DNA of 20,021 nucleotides from Brevundimonas vancanneytii (GTDB lineage: Bacteria; Pseudomonadota; Alphaproteobacteria; Caulobacterales; Caulobacteraceae), in NCBI GenBank assembly GCA_945874855.1, contig CAMCIP010000009.1:1-20021 (forward strand). Direction: 5' to 3'. Numbering within the stretch: the first letter of the stretch is position 1; every line of letters begins with the position of its first letter. The notes beneath the pieces are model-generated. The model saw nothing but the letters and a program-made list of their open reading frames with translations. It was not told the DNA's origin and did not search any database. The position numbers and the translations under genes were made by a program. Positions 1 to 7,660 of this stretch are shown piece after piece.

Positions 1-1
1 C

Positions 2-919
2 CTGGCCCGGTTCGAGGCCGAGATGCGCGGCCACCGGCTGCGGCGCGAGATCGTGGCCACGGTTCTGGCCAATGACATCGTCAACGCCTGCGGGCCGACC
101 TTCCCCCTGCGCCTGCGCCAGAGCGCGGAGACCGGCGCAGGGCCGATGGTGCTGGCCTTCGCCGCGGCGCGCCGCATCTTCCGGCTGGACGAGGCCTGGG
201 ACGCGGTCTCGGCCCTGGACCTCAAGGTTCCGGCCGAGGCCCAGACCGCCCTCTATGGCGAGGTCGCCACGGTCCTGAGGCGCCAGACCTTCTGGCTGAC
301 GCGTCGCGCGGCCCTGCCCGGGGGCTCGGTGCAGGGGCTGGTGGACGCCTATCAGCCCGTGGCCGACGCCCTGCGTCCCGAAGGCGGAGCGGTGCTGTCG
401 CGGTTCGAGCAGGCCCGGCTGCAGGCGCGGATCGAGGCCTTCACGGCCCTGGGCGCCCCGGCCGACCTGGCCGGCGCGGTCGCCCTTCTGCGGCCCACGG
501 TGGCGACGGCGGACGTCGGCGATCTGGCCCGCGAGGCCGGCTGGTCGGCCCCCGCCATGGCGCGGCTCTATCACCAGGTCGGGGCGGCCTTCGACTTCGA
601 CCGCCTGCGCGCGGCCGCGGGCGGCGTGCCGTCGCAGGACCGCTTTGACCGCATGGCGGTGCGCCGCCTGACCCAGGATCTGATGGCCGAGCAGCTGGTG
701 CTTACCCGCGCCGTCGCCCGGTCGGCCGACGCCTCCGCCGGCGCCGACGAGGCCTCGGCCGAGCGGGCCGTCGACGCCTGGATCGGACCCCGGCTGGCGG
801 TCGTCGAGGGGGTCCGCGCCTCCGTCGACGAGATCGAGGCCTCGGGCGCCGGCTGGACCTTCGCCAAGCTGACCATCGCCAATGCCACGATCCGCGAGAT
901 CGCGGCCACGGCCGGCTAG
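2..919 (+). CDS. gdhZ: NAD-specific glutamate dehydrogenase, large type, C-terminal 305 residues (5' end outside window)
   Basis: The reading frame is open from the left edge to a TAG at 917-919, so this is the 3' part of a much longer gene. The visible residues match the helical C-terminal region of the roughly 180-kDa bacterial NAD-glutamate dehydrogenases (Bac_GDH family): an early ANDIVNACGPTF segment, then RRIFRLDEAWDAVSALD, then RRQTFWLTRR. These cytoplasmic enzymes convert glutamate to 2-oxoglutarate and ammonia with NAD+. The Caulobacter enzyme is called GdhZ and is also reported to influence FtsZ; other genomes use gdhB or give no symbol. The catalytic and nucleotide-binding domains lie upstream and cannot be checked. 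The next gene begins 8 bp downstream, so co-transcription is likely. The family call is firm; the symbol is by analogy. Confidence 0.88.
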   Translation: MARFEAEMRGHRLRREIVATVLANDIVNACGPTFPLRLRQSAETGAGPMVLAFAAARRIFRLDEAWDAVSALDLKVPAEAQTALYGEVATVLRRQTFWLTRRAALPGGSVQGLVDAYQPVADALRPEGGAVLSRFEQARLQARIEAFTALGAPADLAGAVALLRPTVATADVGDLAREAGWSAPAMARLYHQVGAAFDFDRLRAAAGGVPSQDRFDRMAVRRLTQDLMAEQLVLTRAVARSADASAGADEASAERAVDAWIGPRLAVVEGVRASVDEIEASGAGWTFAKLTIANATIREIAATAG

Positions 920-927
920 GGGGAGCG

Positions 928-1389
928 ATGCCGCGCAAGTTTCTGGTCGTCGTCGACGACAGTCCGGAGTTCGACGCGGCCCTGCGCTATGCGTCGCGCC
1001 GGGCCCGGTCGACCGGCGGCCGGGTGGCCCTGCTGCGCGTCATCCCCCGCGGCTCGGACGCTCACTGGAGTGGCGTGCGCGACGACATCCAGCGCGAACT
1101 GCGCGAGGAGGCCGAGAAACTGCTGGCCCGGCTGGGCGAGCAGGCCGCCGTCAGGTCCGGCGCGGCGCCCCTCTTCCTGATCCACGAGGGCGACCCGGAG
1201 GCGGCCATCCGGGCGGCGATCGCCGATGACCCCGAGATCAAGATCCTTGTGCTCGCCGCCGCCTCCGGCGGCCGCGGTCCGGGCCCCCTGGTCAGCGCCG
1301 TGCTGAAGGGCGGTCTCGGCGGCCGCAAACTTCCCGTCACCCTCGTGCCCGGCGAGTTGACGGAAGCCGACATCGAGGACCTGGCCTAG
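928..1389 (+). CDS. Universal stress protein (UspA-fold) family
   Basis: This 153-residue protein has the alternating strand-helix pattern of a single Usp domain. Strand 1 is KFLVVVDDSPE (4-14), a second strand is RVALLRVI (32-39), and late strands are IKILVLAAA (104-112) and KLPVTLVPGE (132-141). Length fits a one-domain Usp. The nucleotide-binding loop of ATP-binding Usps is GxxGx9G(S/T); here the region reads ASGGRGPGPL and lacks the final G(S/T), so ATP binding is doubtful. A GGGGGAG ribosome site lies just before the ATG. It sits 8 bp after the glutamate dehydrogenase gene and 52 bp before nfu, suggesting a common transcript. The function is unknown beyond the fold; stress-linked regulation is the family expectation, not something seen here. 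Confidence 0.8.
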   Translation: MPRKFLVVVDDSPEFDAALRYASRRARSTGGRVALLRVIPRGSDAHWSGVRDDIQRELREEAEKLLARLGEQAAVRSGAAPLFLIHEGDPEAAIRAAIADDPEIKILVLAAASGGRGPGPLVSAVLKGGLGGRKLPVTLVPGELTEADIEDLA

Positions 1390-1441
1390 GGCGCGGGCGG
1401 CACGGCTTGCGCCGGCGTCGTCGAGGGGGCATTTCCGGACC

Positions 1442-2008
1442 ATGTTCATCCAGACCGAACCCACCCCCAATCCCAATGCGCTGAAATTCCTGCCCGGCCG
1501 AATGGTGGCGCCCGAGGGCGGCCTGGCCTTCGACGGGCCCGGGGCAGCGACGGCCTCGCCCCTCGCCGAGGCCCTGTTCGGCCTGGCCGGGGTGGCCGGC
1601 GTCTTCTTCGGCGCGGACCATGTGTCGGTGACGCGGGCTGACGACGGTCCGGACTGGCCGGACCTCCGCCCACAGATCCTGACTGTCCTCATGGACCATT
1701 TCGTTTCAGGCGCACCGCTGATGCGCGACGGCGGCCTGGGCCAGGGCCATGTCGACGACGGCGAGGACGATGACGTGGTTCGGGAGATCAAGAGCCTGCT
1801 GGACAGCCGGGTGCGTCCGGCGGTGGCCCAGGACGGCGGCGACATCCTGTTCGAGTCCTTCGACGCCGACACGGGCGTGCTGACGCTTCGCCTGCGCGGC
1901 GCCTGCGCCGGCTGCCCCTCCTCGACCGCCACCCTGAAGATGGGCGTCGAACAGATGATGCGCCACTATGTGCCCGAGGTGACGCGGGTCGAGGCGGCGG
2001 AGGCCTGA
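1442..2008 (+). CDS. nfuA: Nfu-type iron-sulfur cluster carrier (NifU N-terminal plus C-terminal domains)
   Basis: This 188-residue protein has the two-domain layout of alphaproteobacterial and mitochondrial Nfu. Residues 1-85 are the Nfu N-terminal domain, opening with IQTEPTPNPNALKFLPG. Residues 110-185 are the NifU C-terminal domain with the cluster-binding C145-A-G-C148 in LRGACAGCPSSTATL. Nfu holds a [4Fe-4S] cluster between two subunits through this CxxC pair and delivers it to apoproteins in the cytoplasm. A radical SAM enzyme that needs two such clusters, MiaB, is encoded 2.8 kb downstream, but no direct link is shown. An acidic linker (about 104-110) joins the domains. Symbols vary (nfuA, nifU-like), but the family is clear. 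The start is fixed by the conserved N-terminus. Confidence 0.92.
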   Translation: MFIQTEPTPNPNALKFLPGRMVAPEGGLAFDGPGAATASPLAEALFGLAGVAGVFFGADHVSVTRADDGPDWPDLRPQILTVLMDHFVSGAPLMRDGGLGQGHVDDGEDDDVVREIKSLLDSRVRPAVAQDGGDILFESFDADTGVLTLRLRGACAGCPSSTATLKMGVEQMMRHYVPEVTRVEAAEA

Positions 2009-2110
2009 TCGGTCGAGGCGGGCGGGTTCGCCGAAAGCGGGGATCAAGCCCTCCGCAAGGCCTGTCGTTGAAACGCTTCCGTCCCGCCGCGACGCACGGC
2101 ACACTGGGCC

Positions 2111-2713
2111 ATGGCCGGATTTCGGGGCGATGAGCGGGCGGCGGACGAGGCGCGGGCGCTGGGCGCGGCCCTCGGCCGCCTGCGCCGGGCCGCCGGCCTG
2201 AGCCAGGCCGAGGCCGGCGCCCGCACCGGCATGACGGGTCAGGGCTGGGGCCTCTATGAATCCGGCCGCCGTCCCGGCCTGTTCCGCCCCGACGTCCAAC
2301 GCCGCCTGACGGCGGCGCTCGGGGCAGAGCCTGAAAGCCTGGCCCTGGAGGCCGGAGCGGAGGCAGGGCGCACGACCGGCGGGGCGAGTCCGGGCGTCGA
2401 GGCCGCGGGGCGCAAATTCATCAGCGCGCCCGTTGCCGCGCCGGCGCCTCGGGCGCAGATCGTCCTGACCGACGACGCCCTGCATCCCTGGGCCTCTGCC
2501 GGGACGGTGATCGAGTACGATCCCGGGCGGTTTCCGCGCCGCGGGCAGGGCTGCGTGCTGGAACATGTCAACGGAACTGTTTCAGTCTGGCTTTTCGACG
2601 GGGCCGACGCCGACCGGCTCCATCTGCGGCGGGGTCCGGACGCGCCGCCGGACTCGATCCCCCGGGATGGCATTCGGGGACTGTCCGCCGTGCTGGTGAG
2701 GCGCGAGGCGTGA
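2111..2713 (+). CDS. XRE-family HTH protein with a LexA/CI-like C-terminal region lacking an evident Ser nucleophile
   Basis: This 200-residue protein has an XRE helix-turn-helix at about 17-55 (LGRLRRAAGLSQAEAGARTG then GWGLYESGRR). An Ala/Gly-rich linker (80-105) follows. The C-terminal region (about 115-200) resembles the S24/LexA-CI fold: VLTDDALHPWASAGTVIEYDP, then RRGQGCVLEHVNGTVSVWLF. In active S24 proteins a Ser-Met pair sits where DDALHPW appears here, and I see no obvious Ser-Lys dyad. The likely role is a DNA-binding regulator whose tail dimerises or senses something but cannot self-cleave. The HTH call is confident and the S24 relationship is an inference from pattern. A second XRE gene starts 69 bp downstream on the same strand. 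Confidence 0.75.
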   Translation: MAGFRGDERAADEARALGAALGRLRRAAGLSQAEAGARTGMTGQGWGLYESGRRPGLFRPDVQRRLTAALGAEPESLALEAGAEAGRTTGGASPGVEAAGRKFISAPVAAPAPRAQIVLTDDALHPWASAGTVIEYDPGRFPRRGQGCVLEHVNGTVSVWLFDGADADRLHLRRGPDAPPDSIPRDGIRGLSAVLVRREA

Positions 2714-2716
2714 AAC

Positions 2717-2753
2717 AAAAAGGTTGCAGTTCAGGGCGAGCCATGCCACCTTT
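2717..2753 (+). promoter_or_regulatory. Candidate operator upstream of the second XRE gene
   Basis: The 69-bp gap between the two XRE genes holds AAAAAGGT at 2717-2724. AAAGGT (2719-2724) is repeated inverted as ACCTTT at 2748-2753, with 23 bp between the arms. The same octamer occurs upstream of the related XRE gene at 9372. An A-run next to GGT stands out in such GC-rich DNA. Binding by either XRE protein is an inference. Confidence 0.3.
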
Positions 2754-2782
2754 GCGGGAACGAACCGGAGAGTCCGCCTCCC

Positions 2783-3130
2783 ATGCGCAAGGCGCGCGAC
2801 AGCACCCCCCTGGATCGGGAAGTCGGTGCCCGGCTGGCGTCGCGCCGGCTCGGCCTGGGCCGGACGCGTGCCGAGGTGGCCAATCGGGTCGGCATCAGCG
2901 TTCAGCAGCTCCACAAGTACGAGACGGGCGTCAACCGTATCCCCGCCTCGCGTCTGTTCGACCTGGCCGGGGTGCTGGCCATTCGTCCAGGCGACCTGTT
3001 CCCAGCGGCAGATGCCTTGCCGACGGCGTCCGGAGATGCGGCGGAAGGTCTGGCGCAGCTGGTCGCCCGCATTCCGGACCCCCGGGTGCGCGCCGCCCTC
3101 TCGGTTCTGGCCGAGGCCCTGGCCCGCTGA
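2783..3130 (+). CDS. Short XRE-family transcriptional regulator, paralogue of the gene at 9372-9785
   Basis: This 115-residue protein carries an XRE helix-turn-helix at about 13-70: VGARLASRRLGLGRTRAEVA, then VGISVQQLHKYETGVNRIPA, then LFDLAGVL. It aligns through the domain with the 137-residue regulator at 9372 (shared DR.VG, VG...QQ..KYE.G.NR..AS.L.D.A), so the two are paralogues. The C-terminal part is short, and a GGAGAG ribosome site precedes the ATG. It begins 69 bp after another XRE gene and ends 19 bp before tsaB, so it may be the first gene of the tsaB-rimI-fur-miaB transcript. A candidate operator lies just upstream. Its target genes are unknown. Confidence 0.8.
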   Translation: MRKARDSTPLDREVGARLASRRLGLGRTRAEVANRVGISVQQLHKYETGVNRIPASRLFDLAGVLAIRPGDLFPAADALPTASGDAAEGLAQLVARIPDPRVRAALSVLAEALAR

Positions 3131-3149
3131 ACGGGCGGAGCGCGAGCCG

Positions 3150-3821
3150 ATGAGACTTCTCGCCCTCGACACCGCCATGGGCCGCTGCACGGTCGCCGCA
3201 TGGGACGGGTCGCGGCTCCATGCCCGCAGCGACGCCATGGCGCGCGGACACCAGGAGGCCCTCGCTCCCATGGCGGCCGCGGTCCTGGCCGGAGCGGGGC
3301 TGGCGTTCGACGCACTTCAGGCGGTCGGCGCGACCGTGGGCCCGGGGTCCTTCACCGGGCTCCGGGTCGGGCTGGCCTTCGCCCAGGGCCTGGGCGCGGC
3401 CCTGGGCGTTCCGGTCGTGGGACTGCCGACGCTGGACGCCCTGGCCGCGTCCTTGCCGCCGGGGCCCGGGAAGGTCGCATCGGTGATCGATGCCCGGCGC
3501 GGTCAGGTCTATACGCGCCTGTTCGACGGAGGCACGTCGGTGGACGAGGCGCAGGCGCTGGCCGTGGAGGCCTTCGCTCGACGCCTGGACGGGATGAACG
3601 ACGGCGGCCGGCTGGTCGGGACGGGCGCAGGCCTGTTCACCGTCCCGGGCTGGGCGGCGCATCCGCTGGACGGCCCCACGCCCGAGGCCCTGATCCGGCT
3701 GACGCGGGCGGGGCTCGAGGGGGGCGGCCGCGCGGGGGCGGCCCGGCCCCTTTACCTCCGCGCGCCCGATGCCGTGCCGTCGACCCGACTGCCCGGCCAG
3801 CCGCGACCCGCGCGGCCGTGA
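3150..3821 (+). CDS. tsaB: tRNA threonylcarbamoyladenosine synthesis protein TsaB (YeaZ)
   Basis: TsaB is the partner protein that stabilises TsaD in making t6A at position 37 of ANN-decoding tRNAs in the cytoplasm. This 223-residue protein has the actin-like/ASKHA start MRLLALDTAMG (1-11), GHQEALAPM (33-41) and the signature GPGSFTGLR (64-72), followed by IDARRGQVY. Length suits the family. An in-frame extension reaches upstream to 2724, but it would overlap the XRE gene and lacks family sequence; the conserved MRLLALDT fixes the start at 3150. It follows the XRE gene by 19 bp and overlaps rimI by 4 bp (GTGA), suggesting translational coupling. tsaB-rimI adjacency is common in bacteria. Confidence 0.95.
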   Translation: MRLLALDTAMGRCTVAAWDGSRLHARSDAMARGHQEALAPMAAAVLAGAGLAFDALQAVGATVGPGSFTGLRVGLAFAQGLGAALGVPVVGLPTLDALAASLPPGPGKVASVIDARRGQVYTRLFDGGTSVDEAQALAVEAFARRLDGMNDGGRLVGTGAGLFTVPGWAAHPLDGPTPEALIRLTRAGLEGGGRAGAARPLYLRAPDAVPSTRLPGQPRPARP

Positions 3822-4252
3822 GCGCCCGGGTGACCGATGCCGACCGGCTCGCGGCGCTGCACGCCGAGGCCTTCGCCACCTTCTGGACGGCCGCCGATCT
3901 GGCCGCCCTGGCCATGCGCCCCGGCGCCGTGCTCGAGGCCGAAGCCGACGGTTTCGTCCTGCTGCAGGGGGTCGGCGATGAGGCCGAGGTGCTGACCCTG
4001 GCCGTGCGGCCGGCCGCGCGACGACAGGGCGTGGGCAGCCGGCTGATGCGGCGGGCGCTGGCGCGGGCGGCTGAGGCGGGCGTCGCCCGGGTCTTCCTTG
4101 AGGTGGCCGAGGACAATGACGCCGCCCGGACCCTCTATGCCCGCCTCGGCTTCGCCGCGACCGGCCGTCGGCGCGCCTATTATGATCGCGGGGCGGCCCC
4201 GCGGGTCGATGCCCTGCTTCTCGTTCTCAACTTGTCTGAACGGCTTGGCTAG
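3818..4252 (+). CDS. rimI: RimI-type GNAT N-acetyltransferase
   Basis: RimI acetylates the N-terminal alanine of ribosomal protein bS18 using acetyl-CoA. This 144-residue protein has the GNAT core: LTLAVRPAARRQGVGSRLM (59-77), where RRQGVG forms the pyrophosphate-binding loop, then VFLEVAEDNDAARTLYARLG, which provides the usual Asn and Tyr of the family. It starts with GTG at 3818 inside the tsaB stop (GTGA). This is the only start giving normal RimI length; the upstream frame is a shadow of tsaB. Placement directly after tsaB supports RimI rather than another GNAT. Substrate specificity is inferred from family and context. Confidence 0.88.
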   Translation: MSARVTDADRLAALHAEAFATFWTAADLAALAMRPGAVLEAEADGFVLLQGVGDEAEVLTLAVRPAARRQGVGSRLMRRALARAAEAGVARVFLEVAEDNDAARTLYARLGFAATGRRRAYYDRGAAPRVDALLLVLNLSERLG

Positions 4253-4281
4253 GCCCGGGCCGGGGCCTATTCTCCGCCTCC

Positions 4282-4764
4282 ATGGACCGGATCGAAAAGC
4301 TTTGCGCCGAGCGCGGGATGCGCATGACGGAGCAGCGGCGCGTGATCGCGCGGGTGCTGTCCAATGCCGACGACCATCCGGACGTCGAGGAACTGTACCG
4401 GCGTGCGTCCGGCATCGATCCCCACATCTCCATCGCCACCGTCTATCGCACCGTGCGCCTGTTCGAGGAGGCCGGGGTCGTCGAGAAGCATGATTTCGGC
4501 GACGGGCGCAGCCGCTATGAAGAGGCCGGCGACGATCACCACGACCATCTGATCGACACCCGGACCGGCGAGGTCATCGAATTCTTCGATGCCGAGATCG
4601 AGCGGCTGAAGACCGAGATCGCCAAGCGGCTGGGCTTCGACCTGGTCGGACACAAGCTGGAGCTATACGGAAAGGCCATTCCCGGGGCCGAACCGGCCGC
4701 CCGCGAAGGCCTGATCTACAAGCGCCACGCCGCCCGGGTCGATCCCGCGACGATCGGCGACTGA
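4282..4764 (+). CDS. fur: Ferric uptake regulator family protein, Fur
   Basis: Fur is a metal-dependent dimeric repressor that uses Fe2+ to shut off iron-uptake genes. This 160-residue protein has the winged-helix N-domain (RMTEQRRVIARVL, 14-26; ISIATVYRTVRLFEEAGVV, 49-67) and the dimerisation domain. The latter holds the metal ligands HHDH (86-89), E97/E100 nearby and GHKLELYG (123-130). The CxxC zinc pairs of E. coli Fur are absent; C8 is the only cysteine. The HTH and full N-domain argue for Fur over Irr, but Mur/Zur cannot be excluded by eye. A tail of about 30 residues follows the core. It starts 29 bp after rimI with no clear promoter or Fur box between, so it is probably expressed with the operon. 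Confidence 0.9.
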   Translation: MDRIEKLCAERGMRMTEQRRVIARVLSNADDHPDVEELYRRASGIDPHISIATVYRTVRLFEEAGVVEKHDFGDGRSRYEEAGDDHHDHLIDTRTGEVIEFFDAEIERLKTEIAKRLGFDLVGHKLELYGKAIPGAEPAAREGLIYKRHAARVDPATIGD

Positions 4765-4833
4765 CGGCCCCGACGCGGCCCCTGATTCGGGCTCATGTGG
4801 CGCAAAGCGCCCGAGCCCACTATGAGACCGACC

Positions 4834-6216
4834 ATGACCGAAACCCTCGTGCCGCCCGCGGTCGAGCCGGCGCCCCGGCGCCTGTTCATCAAGACCTACG
4901 GCTGCCAGATGAATGTCTATGACTCCGAGCGCATGGCCGACGTCCTGCGCCCGCTGGGCTATGCCCCGACCGAGGTGGTCGAGGACGCCGACTTCGTCAT
5001 CCTCAACACCTGCCATATCCGTGAGAAGGCGGCCGAGAAGGTCTATTCCGAGCTCGGCAAGCTGCGCGACCTCCGCGCGGAGCGTCTGGCCGCCGGACAG
5101 GGGCGTATGACCATCGCCGTGGCCGGCTGCGTGGCCCAGGCCGAGGGCGAGGAGATCATGCGGCGCCAGCCGGCGGTCGATCTCGTGGTCGGGCCCCAGG
5201 CCTATCACCAGCTGCCGGAACTGCTGACGCGCACAGCCCGGGCGCGGGGCGAGCGGATCGGCGCCGACTTCGCCCCCAATGAGAAGTTCGATGCCCTCCA
5301 GGCGCCGCGCGCCGTCACGGGCGTGACCGCCTTCCTGACGGTGCAGGAAGGATGCGACAAGTTCTGCACCTTCTGTGTGGTGCCCTATACCCGTGGGGCG
5401 GAGTGGTCGCGGCCGGTCGCCGATGTTCTGGCCGAGGCGCGGGACCTGGCCGCGCGTGGCGTGCGCGAAATCACCCTGCTGGGCCAGAACGTCAACGCCT
5501 ATGACGGGCAGGGGCCGGACGGACGACCGTCGACCCTGGCGCGGCTGGCCCATGCCCTGGCGGAGATCCCGGGTCTGGACCGCATCCGCTATACGACCAG
5601 CCACCCCAATGACATGTCCGACGACCTGATCGCGGCCCATGGCGAGCTGGAGGCCCTGATGCCCTATCTGCATCTGCCGGTGCAGTCGGGATCGGACCGC
5701 ATCCTGCGCCTGATGAACCGCAAGCACGGACGCAAGGCCTATCTGGACCTGATCGACCGGATCCGGGCGGCCCGGCCCGACATGGCCCTGTCCGGGGATT
5801 TCATCGTGGGGTTCCCGGGCGAGACGGACCGGGACTTTGAGGACACGATGGATCTGGTGCGGCGCGTGAACTACGCCTCGGCCTTCTCCTTCATGTATTC
5901 GCCCCGCCCCGGCACGCCGGCGGCGACCATGGCGGCCCAGGTTCCGGACGATGTGGCGCGGGCGCGGCTGCATGCGCTTCAGGCCCTGCTGCTGGAACAG
6001 CAGACCGCGTTCAACGCCGCCCAGGCCGGACGCACCCTCGACGTCCTGTTTGAGCGCAAGGGCCGTCACGGGGCCCAGGCGATCGGCCGGTCGCCCTATC
6101 TCCAGTCCGTCCATGTCGAGGATGCGGATCATCTGATCGGCCGGATCGTTCCGGTCCGGATCGCCCGCGGCCAGCAGAACAGTCTGGCCGGGCGCCTGCT
6201 GGAGGCGCGCGGGTAG
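4834..6216 (+). CDS. miaB: tRNA-2-methylthio-N6-dimethylallyladenosine synthase MiaB
   Basis: MiaB is a radical SAM methylthiotransferase that converts i6A37 to ms2i6A37 in tRNAs reading UNN codons. From this start it has 460 residues: an N-terminal MTTase domain with cluster ligands C24 (TYGCQMN), C60 (NTCHIR) and C99 (AGCVAQ), then the radical SAM core with C174-x3-C178-x2-C181 (EGCDKFCTFC). The C-terminal TRAM domain includes LFERKGRHGAQAIGRSPY. All six cluster cysteines are present. In-frame ATGs at 4795 and 4822 give longer forms; 4834 is chosen because it leaves a short leader before RRLFIKTYGC, but no ribosome site decides it. It starts 69 bp after fur, and its TAG overlaps the GTG of the PhoH gene by one base. 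Confidence 0.93.
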   Translation: MTETLVPPAVEPAPRRLFIKTYGCQMNVYDSERMADVLRPLGYAPTEVVEDADFVILNTCHIREKAAEKVYSELGKLRDLRAERLAAGQGRMTIAVAGCVAQAEGEEIMRRQPAVDLVVGPQAYHQLPELLTRTARARGERIGADFAPNEKFDALQAPRAVTGVTAFLTVQEGCDKFCTFCVVPYTRGAEWSRPVADVLAEARDLAARGVREITLLGQNVNAYDGQGPDGRPSTLARLAHALAEIPGLDRIRYTTSHPNDMSDDLIAAHGELEALMPYLHLPVQSGSDRILRLMNRKHGRKAYLDLIDRIRAARPDMALSGDFIVGFPGETDRDFEDTMDLVRRVNYASAFSFMYSPRPGTPAATMAAQVPDDVARARLHALQALLLEQQTAFNAAQAGRTLDVLFERKGRHGAQAIGRSPYLQSVHVEDADHLIGRIVPVRIARGQQNSLAGRLLEARG

Positions 6217-7214
6217 TGGCCGGAAAGCACCAGACCTTCGTGCCCCTGAGCCCCGCGGCGCTGGACGCGGTCCTCGGGCCGCGTGACCGCCATCGGGCCC
6301 TGCTCGAGAACACCTTTCGCGTCCTGATCGGTGTGGTCGAGGGCGGGGTGGAGATCGATTCGTCCTCGTCGCGCGATCGCGCCGCGGCCGAGCAGGCCAT
6401 CCGGGCCCTGGCCGTCAAGGCGGACGCCGGCCAGACGGTGACGGAGCCGGTCCTTGTGGCCATCCTCGGCGCCGGGGCCGTGGCCATGGGCCCGGCCGCC
6501 CTCAAGGACACCGGTCGCTCTGTGCCGGAGTCAGCGGCCCTGCCGGTCGGGCGTCGCGGGGTCATCGCGCCCAAGACGGCGGCCCAGGCGCGCTATCTCG
6601 AGATGCTGGGCCGCTGCGAACTGACCTTCGGCGTCGGACCGGCGGGGACGGGCAAGACCTTTCTGGCCGCCGCCTATGGCGCCTCCCTGCTGCGGCGGGG
6701 ACAGGTCGACCGGCTGGTGATCACCCGTCCGGCGGTGGAGGCGGGCGAGAAGCTGGGCTTCCTGCCCGGAGATCTGAACGAGAAGGTCGATCCCTATCTG
6801 GCTCCCATCTGGGAGGCGCTGAATGACATCCTCGGCGTCGAGGACGTGCGCCGCCGCCGCGACAAGGGCGAGATCGAGGCCGCGCCGATCGCCTTCATGC
6901 GCGGCCGCACCCTGGCCCACGCCTTCATCATCGTCGACGAGGCCCAGAACACCTCGCGGCTGCAGATGAAGATGGTCCTGACCCGGCTGGGCGAGGGGGC
7001 GCGCATGGCGGTGACCGGCGATCCGTCGCAGATCGACATTCTGAACCCGCGCGATTCCGGCCTGTCGCATGCCCTGCGGATCCTGGAAGAGGTCGAGGGG
7101 GTCGGGGTGCAGCGGTTCCAGGCCGGCGATGTGGTGCGCCACGCCATGGTCGAGCGCATCGTGCGCGCCTATGACGCCGACGCCGCGCGCGGCCGGGGCG
7201 AGGACGCCGCGTGA
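6216..7214 (+). CDS. phoH: PhoH-like protein (P-loop NTPase)
   Basis: This 332-residue PhoH-family protein has an N-terminal region of about 115 residues and the NTPase core. Walker A is GPAGTGKT (141-148), ITRPAVEAGEKLGFLPGD (169-186) is a strong family signature, and Walker B is IIVDEAQN (238-245), followed by VTGDPSQID. The family is tied to RNA metabolism, and its genes usually sit next to ybeY, as here. The GTG start at 6216 shares one base with the miaB stop (TAGTG), and the 3' end overlaps ybeY by 4 bp (GTGA). The exact RNA substrate is not known for this family. The gene is also annotated ybeZ in other bacteria. Confidence 0.93.
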   Translation: MAGKHQTFVPLSPAALDAVLGPRDRHRALLENTFRVLIGVVEGGVEIDSSSSRDRAAAEQAIRALAVKADAGQTVTEPVLVAILGAGAVAMGPAALKDTGRSVPESAALPVGRRGVIAPKTAAQARYLEMLGRCELTFGVGPAGTGKTFLAAAYGASLLRRGQVDRLVITRPAVEAGEKLGFLPGDLNEKVDPYLAPIWEALNDILGVEDVRRRRDKGEIEAAPIAFMRGRTLAHAFIIVDEAQNTSRLQMKMVLTRLGEGARMAVTGDPSQIDILNPRDSGLSHALRILEEVEGVGVQRFQAGDVVRHAMVERIVRAYDADAARGRGEDAA

Positions 7215-7660
7215 TCTCGATCGAGGTCGAGGCCGAGGGCTGGCGCGAGGTCGCTGACCTGGAGTCCGCGGTCGAACGCGCGGCCCTGGCGGCGCTGGCG
7301 GGCGAGACCGCCGAGGTCGTGGTGCTGCTGACCGACGACATGGCCCAGGCGGAGCTGAACGCCCGGTTCCGGGGCCGGCCGGGCGCGACCAATGTGCTGA
7401 GCTTCCCCGCGCCCGAGACGGCCCGTCCCCATCTGGGCGACCTGTCGCTGGCGCTGGAGACCTGTCGCGCCGAGGCCGCGGCCCAGGGCAAGCCCCTCAG
7501 CCACCATCTGGCCCATCTGGTGGTGCATGGCGTCCTGCATCTGCGCGGCCGCGACCATGAAGACGAGGTGCAGGCCGAGGCGATGGAGGCCGAGGAACGC
7601 ACGATCCTTGCAAGCTTGGCCATTCCTGACCCCTATCGTCCCGTCGAGGCACAGACCTGA
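7211..7660 (+). CDS. ybeY: Endoribonuclease / rRNA maturation factor YbeY
   Basis: YbeY is a zinc-dependent endoribonuclease-type protein needed for 16S rRNA 3'-end maturation and late ribosome quality control. This 149-residue protein carries the metal site HGVLHLRGRDH with H106, H110 and H116, preceded by the family segment TNVLSFPAP (60-68) and LGDLSLALE (75-83). Length is typical. The GTG start lies inside the PhoH stop (GTGA), and the stop shares a base with the lnt ATG (TGATG), so phoH-ybeY-lnt appear translationally coupled. A CorC-type transporter gene often found between ybeY and lnt is absent here. Confidence 0.95.
   Translation: MISIEVEAEGWREVADLESAVERAALAALAGETAEVVVLLTDDMAQAELNARFRGRPGATNVLSFPAPETARPHLGDLSLALETCRAEAAAQGKPLSHHLAHLVVHGVLHLRGRDHEDEVQAEAMEAEERTILASLAIPDPYRPVEAQT

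Noticed and set aside
916..1932. A 338-codon - strand frame across the Usp and nfu genes.
   Set aside because: It spans two well-supported + strand genes, is Arg/Pro/Gly-rich and has no motif.
2009..2110. Promoter upstream of the first XRE gene.
   Set aside because: A TTGAAA lies at 2068-2073, but nothing resembling a -10 is found at normal spacing. Nothing else is evident in this 102-bp gap.
2724..3149. In-frame upstream extension of tsaB.
   Set aside because: It overlaps the short XRE gene in another frame and has no TsaB-like sequence before the conserved MRLLALDT.
4663..6132. A 489-codon - strand frame opposite miaB.
   Set aside because: It is a shadow of miaB in codon-biased DNA, with no start signal or recognisable domain.
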